DNA of 32,581 nucleotides from CAYLJV01 sp964554215. Its GTDB lineage: Archaea; Hadarchaeota; Hadarchaeia; Hadarchaeales; JAGGTB01. The translations under genes and the position numbers were made by a program. Under the pieces are notes generated by a model. The model saw nothing but the letters and a program-made list of their open reading frames with translations. It was not told the origin of the DNA and did not search any database. Where the stretch lies: contig CAZKND010000006.1 of NCBI GenBank assembly GCA_964554215.1, forward strand, positions 1 through 32,581, given 5' to 3'. Positions 26,174 through 32,581 of this stretch are shown piece after piece; the stretch's first letter is position 1; each line of letters opens with the position of its first letter.

Positions 26174-28416
26174 TTAACACCCTCCAACCAGCTTTCCCAA
26201 TTGGATAGCGCTTCCTCATAATCCGGTGCATTTTGATCCACCTCGACAAAGTACTTGTCGTAAGCCTTAGTGACAAAAGGTAATTCCAAATATTTGTCAT
26301 CGTCTTCCTCTCTAGCCAACATCAATATTTCTGATTTCATTTTTGCCTCCGCTAATATTTTCTTCAATAAATCATCCGGATCGATAGCCAATCTCTCACA
26401 TTGTCTGTAAACTTTTCTAGAACCTCCGTCCTCCGGAGATAAGAAGCTGAGTTTTTCCGCAGCTTTTTCAACATCCAAATCTGTTAGATCGTAAGAATTA
26501 ACTTTCTCAATCCATTTGTCCGGACCTGAAAAGAGATTAGCAGGTTCAAGAATGTCTTCTGATCTATTATCGGAGAAAAGTTCAACATATTCCGGATCTT
26601 CAGTCCAATCCTTCAAAATTTCAGATACTTCAGTGATTCTCCGGATGGTACCTTCAGAAGTTTCAAACTTACCTGTACTCACGATAAAGTCCACATACTT
26701 GTAAGCCGCCTCATGGAGACCCATTATATTCACGACCAGATCATACATCTGTCTCTTTGTCCTAGCATGGAAACTTGACAATACCGGCTGACTACCTCTC
26801 CGAGCCGCCGCACCGAGTGCTGACTTCACAGCCTCCGTTGAACGGACCTCCGTAATAAGCCAATAGGCAGCACCACCCCGAAGGAAGGCATTTACCTGAT
26901 CCTGAAGATGTTCGGCGTCCATTACCCGAACATTCTCTAACTCATAACCTGTATCTAGGAAATCATCAAACTGAACTTCTTCAGTATCCTGGAATGTAAT
27001 AATCCTGTCTCGAGACCCAATCTCCGGAATTTGAGTAATTAGATAAGAAGTTTTAGCAGTTCCAATGTCTCCAATCGTAAACAAAGAGGAACCCATCCTA
27101 ATCATATTACTAACAAATGAAGATGCTAACGGGGTAATAGATCCCTTTTCGAAAAACAAAGGCTGTGTCCACGGATCTCCCCTTCTCTTACGGATAGCCG
27201 CAGCAGCAGAATTTTCAGTCCAAAGAACAGGATGTCTACTTATGAAAAGCCTCAATCCCAACTCCGGAATTTCAGCATCCAACTGAGGATCAGGCTCATC
27301 GAAAGTTCTACCCAATTTTGAAGCTAGAGTTTCTGCCAACCCCATCAGAGAGGGTGAATCCCAATAAATACCGGTTTCACAGTTCCCCCATTTCTGATGA
27401 ACAATCCTAACGGGCTGCTTTTCGGGCGGGGCCTCTACATAGATATCTGTTATGTTCTCATCCTTACTGATCGGTTCTAAAATCTTATAGTTCAACCACT
27501 TGGCCATCGTCTCCGCTAAGCTTCTAATCTTGTCTGATGGTAAATTCAGGTCTGATTTTTCTTTGACGATATGCAGCAGGGTGTTGTACCAGTCTTCTGC
27601 GAATCCTCGGATCCGGGAGGGTTCGGCAAATCGAGCGTGGGAAGGTGCCGTGTCTATCTCCATCTTGTAGGCTTCGTAGAGGAGGTCGACTTCTTCTTTC
27701 GACAGGTCGAATTCCGGTATTTCTAAAGAGTAGAGAGGTACGGGTCTGTCTTCCTGTTTGTATATTTTCACTTCTCCTCTTTCTTCTTGGAGCGGGTAGG
27801 AGTCCAATAGTTCCAAGTCCCCTTCTGGAGGCTTCCAAACTCCTTCTACGAAAAACGGTTGGATCTTGACATCTAAAACATCGTTATAGTTTGAAGAATC
27901 TAAATCTTTGAAACCTGGAATGCTTTTCAAAGAATCTTTTATTCCGTTTATCAGTGCGAAAAAGTTCTCATCTGAACATTCTGAGCATTCTCCATTTGAT
28001 TGTTCCTCTTCTTCTTTCACCTTGTCTAGAGGTGAGAAATCTTGCGGATTTTTCATTATTTCGGGCCATATCTCTTTCATCTTCTCCATTCGCCGGTCTA
28101 TGCAAGATTCACATTTATCTAACTCCGATTCTGGACTATAGTACGTTCTGTCCCATACATTTGCCTTCAAAACTCCGAGAGTTCGGGCTATCTTTGAGAT
28201 TTTAGAAGTGGAGTAAATATTATCGAAACTAGTGCTCAAAACGACTCTTTCGACTTCCTCCTCACCTGACAAACCTTCAAATACGCATCTTCGACAATTT
28301 TCCGAATCCAGAGAACTTGCCTCCACACACCCATCACAGTCACACTTAGCTACATTTATTGGGCCTGATTTGGTTATATCAGAGCGAGACTCAAATCTTT
28401 CGGTTATAGGTTCCAT
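26170..28416 (-). CDS. Type IV pilus/secretion ATPase with cysteine-rich N-terminus
   Basis: 748-residue hexameric motor ATPase of the GspE/FlaI group (PilB-like). The N-terminal region has nine cysteines: C25, C27, C30, C41, C44, then CxxC at 102-105 and 144-147, a likely zinc or iron-sulfur site. The core (about 280-600) has Walker A G449-DIGTAK-T456, in which Ala454 replaces the usual Gly, the Asp box FQDTEE, the Walker B region with ITEVRSTEA, and a His box with SSFHART. A C-terminal helical region follows. ATG 28416 has AGGGGAA 4 nt upstream. It leads an operon with the T2SSF protein and three pilin-like genes. Confidence 0.88.
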   Translation of the reverse strand: MEPITERFESRSDITKSGPINVAKCDCDGCVEASSLDSENCRRCVFEGLSGEEEVERVVLSTSFDNIYSTSKISKIARTLGVLKANVWDRTYYSPESELDKCESCIDRRMEKMKEIWPEIMKNPQDFSPLDKVKEEEEQSNGECSECSDENFFALINGIKDSLKSIPGFKDLDSSNYNDVLDVKIQPFFVEGVWKPPEGDLELLDSYPLQEERGEVKIYKQEDRPVPLYSLEIPEFDLSKEEVDLLYEAYKMEIDTAPSHARFAEPSRIRGFAEDWYNTLLHIVKEKSDLNLPSDKIRSLAETMAKWLNYKILEPISKDENITDIYVEAPPEKQPVRIVHQKWGNCETGIYWDSPSLMGLAETLASKLGRTFDEPDPQLDAEIPELGLRLFISRHPVLWTENSAAAAIRKRRGDPWTQPLFFEKGSITPLASSFVSNMIRMGSSLFTIGDIGTAKTSYLITQIPEIGSRDRIITFQDTEEVQFDDFLDTGYELENVRVMDAEHLQDQVNAFLRGGAAYWLITEVRSTEAVKSALGAAARRGSQPVLSSFHARTKRQMYDLVVNIMGLHEAAYKYVDFIVSTGKFETSEGTIRRITEVSEILKDWTEDPEYVELFSDNRSEDILEPANLFSGPDKWIEKVNSYDLTDLDVEKAAEKLSFLSPEDGGSRKVYRQCERLAIDPDDLLKKILAEAKMKSEILMLAREEDDDKYLELPFVTKAYDKYFVEVDQNAPDYEEALSNWESWLEGVN

Positions 28417-28716
28417 TTTTGTTCCCCTTTTACATTAATGACTAATCGTTTTGGATTTTATCCTTCAGATCAAACGAGTTCATCTGTTATGTTTTAAAAG
28501 GCTGTTTTAATTTATGTGTTTTCTTTTTACCTGGTTTGATGAGTGGAAGAACCATTCAATCTATTTCTCCAAAAAGATGAAAAATAAAGAGTTTAAAAAG
28601 CTATTTCAAGAACAGAAAGACCTCAAAATTATCAAAATTCCAACATGGAAAATTATCTTAAAAACATAAGCCCATAGACAGATTAATCTAGAATAACTAA
28701 AATTAAAAGGGATAAA
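28417..28716. promoter_or_regulatory. Divergent intergenic region of the pilus locus
   Basis: 300 bp between the two pilus operons. It should hold both promoters. A TTTTAAAA element near 28492-28500 and the perfect palindrome AGATTAATCT (28680-28689, 27 nt before the plus-strand start) are the only structures I see. The palindrome is a possible operator. A 30-codon ATG frame at 28577-28669 has no Shine-Dalgarno and is not called as a gene. Confidence 0.45.
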
Positions 28717-29070
28717 TTGTCCACAGCAATGAAATTATTGGCTAGCGTCATCCTGGCTAGTATCTTCCTCACCATCGCCGGTGCTATAGGAGTTCGACTG
28801 AACACTCAAATAAATAGAGAAGAATTCAAAAGCGAGAGCGAATCTCTAGCAAACACTATAAAGGGTGGCATTACCCCAGAAAACAATTTCGAAATAACAG
28901 TCCCCAACGATTGCAAATTAAAATTTGAAGGGGAAAACATAATCGCTGAAATAAATGAAGTTCAACATCATTATCCTGCAGGAGTTCCGGTCTACGGAGA
29001 TGATTTAGAGCCTGGAACTCACAAATTAAACTTCAAAGAGAATGAGAGAGGAGTGACAATATATGGATGA
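28717..29070 (+). CDS. Minor pilin-like membrane protein (set B, first)
   Basis: 117 residues with one N-terminal helix (about 5-25) and a small beta domain. It is paralogous to the 127-residue protein at 23806-24189 over the external domain (NFEITVPNDCKLKFE and PGTHKLNF). The TTG start is preferred because AGGGA lies 4 nt upstream; ATG 28729 would be too far from it. The end overlaps the next gene by 8 nt. It heads a three-gene plus-strand operon that mirrors the minus-strand pilin-like set. Confidence 0.72.
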   Translation: MSTAMKLLASVILASIFLTIAGAIGVRLNTQINREEFKSESESLANTIKGGITPENNFEITVPNDCKLKFEGENIIAEINEVQHHYPAGVPVYGDDLEPGTHKLNFKENERGVTIYG

Positions 29071-30082
29071 TAAAGGAAAGATTATCTGGAGACTCCTCTT
29101 CGGAGTCGTCATGGCGGCCCTGTTGATAGGCGTATTGTTAACCTACACTTACACCCAAAGGCAGTTCGCCGAAGAAAAAGAAGCTCAAAACTTAGCCGAC
29201 GACCTATCGAAAACTGCATTTTCAGCCATAGATAGGCAGGAAAGATCTATGACCCTTCCAACAGAGATAGGCGATTCATCTTACAGATTGAAAGTGGATG
29301 AAGATCAGAACGAGTTCCAGATTGAAATTTCAAAAGAGGGAGAAGAAAACAAGACGTTTCGTTCTACCGCGGGAATCAACCTTGAAAACAAAGGGCAGGT
29401 CCCCGACCCCGGAGAAGAGATATATTTCAGAGGGGATGGAGAAAAAGTCTTCTTCTCAGAGGACCCAATAGAAACATTGCCGTCGGATGGAGATGTGAAC
29501 GGGATAGAATATAATTGTCCGGAAAAATTCTACGAAAAAAACAAAAATGAACCGGAAAACTCTACAGGCCTAATTTACGCTTATTTTTACGCAAGGGACC
29601 AAATTGGGGCTGATGTCGATGTTGAGGAATACAAATGGGAGAGTTCTGACAAGTTATTGGTTAAGATTTCTGGAGAAACTTACAGAATCGAATGGAACGA
29701 TTTGCCCGCAGATGAATTTTCTGGTAAAAAAGTAACAAACATAACAGAACCCGAAAACCCTCCTGAAAACGGGTTTAAAGAACCGGGCTATTCGATTAAA
29801 GAAGCCTATGAAGGCGGATGCCTCTACTCCCCGGAAGAAGCAAAAAGCAACATAATGAGAAGGACTTGGGAAGACTATGACGGAAATATAGCTGAATTAT
29901 CCAACATACAATTCGAAGAGGATATTACCGCCACCATAATCGAAACGGATGTCTCAACATTTTCAACATGGAGATTGGAATTCGAGGATTACACATTTTA
30001 CCACGGAACAATGCCTTGGAAACCGGAAGACAACGATCCAGGATTCGCTTTTTACTCGATCGATCATTTGGAGGTGGTGTGA
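29063..30082 (+). CDS. Large pilin-like membrane protein (set B, second)
   Basis: 339 residues: N-terminal helix (about 10-30), a helical stretch beginning YTQRQFAEEKEAQNLADDL, then a large acidic beta-rich extracellular domain with Cys residues near 152 and 253. The first 90 residues have the same plan as the 142-residue protein at 23375-23803, while the rest is unmatched in set A, so the gene looks like an expanded version. ATG has GAGGAGTGA upstream and overlaps the previous gene; its TGA overlaps the next ATG (TGATG). Role inferred from context: minor pilin, tip or adhesive subunit. Confidence 0.7.
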   Translation: MDDKGKIIWRLLFGVVMAALLIGVLLTYTYTQRQFAEEKEAQNLADDLSKTAFSAIDRQERSMTLPTEIGDSSYRLKVDEDQNEFQIEISKEGEENKTFRSTAGINLENKGQVPDPGEEIYFRGDGEKVFFSEDPIETLPSDGDVNGIEYNCPEKFYEKNKNEPENSTGLIYAYFYARDQIGADVDVEEYKWESSDKLLVKISGETYRIEWNDLPADEFSGKKVTNITEPENPPENGFKEPGYSIKEAYEGGCLYSPEEAKSNIMRRTWEDYDGNIAELSNIQFEEDITATIIETDVSTFSTWRLEFEDYTFYHGTMPWKPEDNDPGFAFYSIDHLEVV

Positions 30083-30759
30083 TGGATTTCTCAAAACCCG
30101 GAGAGAAGGGAGCAGCACCGACACTCATAGTCTTTATCCTGTTCGTAATGGTGTCGACAACACTCGTGATTAGTTACATTCAAACAACCGAAGAATCAAC
30201 AGTCAGCAGCATCCAAATGGCTAACGCATCCGACACAACTAGAGCTACTCTTAATTCGATAAACTCCGAGTTGGAAGAAGCCCTCAGAAAATCGGCTACT
30301 GCTGCAATGTACGATGTGGGTATGGGTGGAGGAACTATAGACGAGGTGGAAAATAAGACGAAGGAGTATATGAACAATAGGATAGAAAGAGGCTGGGATT
30401 ACGCCAATTTGGACACTAATATCCCTAAAATAGGCGAAGGTACAAATAATTCCATAGAATTCATAGAACAGCCAAACGGAAGTCTGTTGATTAGACTAAG
30501 ATTGGAAGACAGCGAAATCAAGCATGCATTAGGACCCACAGCCTACGGAACCTATCTACAGGTTAATTTATTCCCTAGATTCAGGAGAATAGAAAGTTTA
30601 GCAAAACAGATCGACAAAGATTTAGAGGACACTGACGATCTTCAAAGTTTAGAGGATAACTACAATGAGAAATACAAATACGAGGGAATAAAAGTCGAAA
30701 TAGAACCCGATAGCATAATCGTAAGAGATCTTTACGCCGGAAGAAGAGTAATAGTTTAA
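30082..30759 (+). CDS. Pilin-like protein with prepilin-type N-terminus (set B, third)
   Basis: 225 residues. The N-terminus K9-G10-A11-A12-P13 followed by the hydrophobic stretch LIVFILFVMVSTTLVISYI resembles an archaeal class III prepilin signal with cleavage after Gly10. A helical region and a beta domain follow. The frame is open 38 codons upstream, but GGAGGTG at 30070-30076 and the TGATG overlap with the previous stop fix ATG 30082 as the start. It is the counterpart of the 167-residue protein ending set A. It converges with the HAD gene, with 11 nt between stops. Confidence 0.74.
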   Translation: MDFSKPGEKGAAPTLIVFILFVMVSTTLVISYIQTTEESTVSSIQMANASDTTRATLNSINSELEEALRKSATAAMYDVGMGGGTIDEVENKTKEYMNNRIERGWDYANLDTNIPKIGEGTNNSIEFIEQPNGSLLIRLRLEDSEIKHALGPTAYGTYLQVNLFPRFRRIESLAKQIDKDLEDTDDLQSLEDNYNEKYKYEGIKVEIEPDSIIVRDLYAGRRVIV

Positions 30760-30770
30760 AAAATTAAACC

Positions 30771-31487
30771 TTACAGTATTTCTTTCAAATCTTCCAAACT
30801 ATCTACTTGTAAATCCGCTTTTTCACTGTCGTGCCAATCACGACGTTTGACTAAAATAGTCTTCATCCCAACAGCGTTCGCTCCCTTAATATCAGTGAAA
30901 GGCTTATCCCCAACCATACAAATTTTCCCGATCTCAACCCCCAACTCTTCAGCAACCATGCTAAAACATTCAGAATCAGGCTTCGGTTCTTCAGTGTCTT
31001 CGCCGGCAACGACTACAGAATCAAAAAGATCATAGAAGTTTAAAGGTTCAATTCTGTCGATTTTAGAACCTCCAAAATTATCCGTATCGGTCAATAGACC
31101 GAGTTTGTAACCTTTAGAATCTAAATAATCAAGGACAGACTCCGAACCCGAATAGGGTACCGCTGAAACCTCATAGTTATCCCAATATATATCGGTCAAC
31201 TCTTCAACCAAATCGGAATCCAACTCGTCCTCTATACCTATAATGTCAAAAAAAGATGGCCACCACTCATCTCTATCATACTCCCTCTTACGATTCTTTT
31301 CGTCGTCAAAATCGGACAGTTTTTTGACCAATTCATTAAGTCCCATGTCCAACTCTTCGGAATATCTCCTGAAAATTTTCCCTGCCACGGCCTTTTGAGC
31401 TGCTTCTAAACCTTTCTGAGCATCGAGAAGGGTTTCATCCAGATCGAAAACCACGGCTTCAACATCTTCGAAATCGGAACCACTCAA
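30771..31487 (-). CDS. HAD-superfamily hydrolase
   Basis: 238-residue cytoplasmic phosphatase-like protein with the HAD motifs in order: D15-L-D17-ETLLD (nucleophile and acid/base), Thr in LLTDTDN, Lys in EPKPDSECF and the metal-binding GDKPFTD. A helical cap sits between motifs I and II (about 20-105). Its TTG overlaps the TGA of the B3/4 gene (TTGA) with GAGGT just upstream, so translation is coupled. Substrates of this group are small phosphorylated metabolites and are hard to predict. The neighbouring tRNA-editing genes hint at a house-cleaning role. Confidence 0.86.
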   Translation of the reverse strand: MSGSDFEDVEAVVFDLDETLLDAQKGLEAAQKAVAGKIFRRYSEELDMGLNELVKKLSDFDDEKNRKREYDRDEWWPSFFDIIGIEDELDSDLVEELTDIYWDNYEVSAVPYSGSESVLDYLDSKGYKLGLLTDTDNFGGSKIDRIEPLNFYDLFDSVVVAGEDTEEPKPDSECFSMVAEELGVEIGKICMVGDKPFTDIKGANAVGMKTILVKRRDWHDSEKADLQVDSLEDLKEIL

Positions 31488-32134
31488 ACTACCTCACCAC
31501 CACAAAATTCGGTGACATAATCCAGCATGATTTCTCTAGCCTTGTCCAATTTTCCACCCACACCAGGGATTCCGCAAACCATCAGCAAAACATCCGTCGT
31601 ATCAGTGGTGATCTTTGTCTCTTCAGAATCTCTGTAAGGGTAGATAGCTACTATCTTCTCGGAATCCGAAACCACGATTTCATCACCTGAGAGTTCCTTA
31701 GGTTCGTCCATTCCGATTCCTCGAAAGACCTCACCTCTCTCCGAAAAACGCAACTCCAAATCTCCTTCTAATGTCTCGTAATCGAAAGCGGCCAAAGGTA
31801 TCTCTGACTTGATAGAAGCCAGGTTGTAAGCATCGACAAGGGTATTGATCGATGGAATCTCTTTCCCTTGAAGGATCCTTCGGATGAGAGCTTCGGAAGC
31901 CGGTCTCGTTTTAGTAGGGTCTATCTCCAAATCCCAGAAAAAATCTCGATACTTCCGGAAGATGGAAACATCTTTCAATTCGTCCAAATCTCTCTTCTCC
32001 CGGACTTGCGAAATCACTTCATCCTTAAACTCTTCTAACTCCCCCGAACCACTCTCGATGTTTACTCCTTCTACCCGGTTTGTCAAGACTTTCAATCCGG
32101 GGAATTTTTCTCTAACCTTTTCGCTATATTCCAA
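31484..32134 (-). CDS. Stand-alone B3/4 (PheT-like) tRNA-editing domain protein
   Basis: 216 residues matching the B3/4 domain of the phenylalanyl-tRNA synthetase beta subunit, which hydrolyses mischarged tRNA. Visible family features: WDLEIDPTKTRPASEALIRRI, then INTLVDAYNLASIKSEIPLAAFD, GDLELRFSERGE, and a C-terminal DVLLMVCGIPGV strand. No catalytic synthetase or anticodon-binding part is present, so it would act in trans or on another substrate. The start is TTG with GGTGTG upstream. It lies 60 nt after the AlaX gene and overlaps the HAD gene by 4 nt. Confidence 0.86.
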   Translation of the reverse strand: MEYSEKVREKFPGLKVLTNRVEGVNIESGSGELEEFKDEVISQVREKRDLDELKDVSIFRKYRDFFWDLEIDPTKTRPASEALIRRILQGKEIPSINTLVDAYNLASIKSEIPLAAFDYETLEGDLELRFSERGEVFRGIGMDEPKELSGDEIVVSDSEKIVAIYPYRDSEETKITTDTTDVLLMVCGIPGVGGKLDKAREIMLDYVTEFCGGEVV

Positions 32135-32194
32135 TATTCACACCCAATCCAAAGTTACAATTTTTAGATAAACAATCTTTCAAAGAAAAAATAT

Positions 32195-32581
32195 TCATTT
32201 TTCGTTCAGCTCGAATTCAACTCTATTCCTATCTTCCCCTTTATTCACCATGTTCTTGATTTGGAACTCGCCCAGTTCTTTCGTGTTCTTCACATGCGTT
32301 CCGGCACATGCCGTTTTGTCTAAGCCTTCGATTTCGACTATTCTCAGTTCTTGGACCGAATCCGGTAGAAGATCAATCCTCGTCCGTTCCTTGTCCAATT
32401 TTTCAACTGCTTCCTCTCTCGACATGGTGTAAATGTCGACCTCTCTCTCATCTTTCACAACTTCGTTCACTTTCTTCTCAATCATCTCGACCTTATCCGA
32501 GATGCTCTTAGAGAAATCTATCCTCGCCCTATCTTCATGGATCTGATTACCCGTCGTCCTACCTCCAACCTCGTCGAGAAC
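32195..32581 (-). CDS. alaX: AlaX-type alanyl-tRNA editing protein, 5' end off window
   Basis: 128 residues are visible and the frame is open to the right edge. The sequence carries the AlaX/AlaRS editing domain: VGGRTTGNQIHEDRARIDFS, then KTACAGTHVKNTKELGEF, in which the Cys and His of CAGTH are the second pair of zinc ligands; the first pair (HxxxH) would lie off the window. Such proteins deacylate Ser-tRNA(Ala) and Gly-tRNA(Ala) in trans. A shorter start at ATG 32485 is rejected because the conserved domain extends upstream. The gene is first seen in a group with the B3/4 and HAD proteins. Confidence 0.88.
   Translation of the reverse strand, partial: VLDEVGGRTTGNQIHEDRARIDFSKSISDKVEMIEKKVNEVVKDEREVDIYTMSREEAVEKLDKERTRIDLLPDSVQELRIVEIEGLDKTACAGTHVKNTKELGEFQIKNMVNKGEDRNRVEFELNEK

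Noticed and set aside
28577..28669. 30-codon ATG frame in the pilus divergent region
   Set aside because: No Shine-Dalgarno, length expected by chance in AT-rich DNA; mentioned only under the intergenic feature.
29968..30081. Upstream extension of the last pilin-like gene
   Set aside because: It lies in the coding region of the previous gene in another frame; GGAGGTG and ATG 30082 mark the true start and place the prepilin motif at the N-terminus.
1..32581. CRISPR array, tRNA, rRNA, insertion sequence or prophage
   Set aside because: No regularly spaced repeats, cloverleaf with GTTCGAATCC-type arm, transposase or integrase seen on either strand.

Overview
The window is archaeal chromosomal DNA. 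It is AT-rich and compact, with many TTG and GTG starts. Several starts follow strong GGAGGTG-type Shine-Dalgarno (SD) sequences, and there are BRE/TATA-like promoter elements. Marker families are a two-domain KaiC ATPase, a FlaI/FlaJ-type secretion pair with pilin-like proteins, AlaX and B3/4 tRNA-editing proteins, and a MutS-like ATPase with an N-terminal helix-hairpin-helix. Many proteins are rich in Glu/Asp but keep lysine, which would fit an AT-rich halophilic or haloarchaea-related euryarchaeon. I cannot fix the lineage from this window.

Layout. 1-1312 (minus): SLC13-type permease with RCK C-domains, interrupted by an in-frame amber codon next to a 15-nt T tract, and running off the left edge. 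1577-4557 (plus): ferritin-like protein, HEAT-repeat membrane protein and processive family 2 glycosyltransferase in one tight operon. 4717-8100: small membrane proteins (two-helix; four-helix with an internal duplication; 2TM-domain) around a large exported LamG-GH30 glycosidase on the minus strand. 8246-13026 (minus): trehalase (GH37), anchored calcineurin-like phosphoesterase and dihydrolipoamide-dehydrogenase-like flavoprotein. 13172-19644 (plus): MutS-like ATPase, MFS transporter, anchored transglutaminase-like protein, NDH-2/FSP1-like flavoprotein and degenerate universal stress protein. 19648-22617 (minus): DASS transporter, then a two-domain KaiC split by a one-base frameshift.

22884-30759 is the most striking region, an archaeal type IV pilus-like locus. 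A minus-strand operon encodes a secretion ATPase with nine N-terminal cysteines and a variant Walker A, a double T2SSF membrane protein, and three small pilin-like proteins. A divergent plus-strand operon encodes a second set of three pilin-like proteins in the same order; the first members are clearly paralogous. The 300-bp divergent intergenic region should hold promoters for both.

30771-32581 (minus) is a probable operon of AlaX (5' end off the window), a stand-alone B3/4 tRNA-editing-domain protein and a HAD hydrolase, suggesting aminoacyl-tRNA quality control.

I found no tRNA, rRNA, CRISPR array, insertion sequence or integrase. Gaps other than 28417-28716 are under 300 bases. Two genes (SLC13-RCK and KaiC) are interrupted; either the organism carries fresh mutations, the assembly has errors, or recoding occurs.
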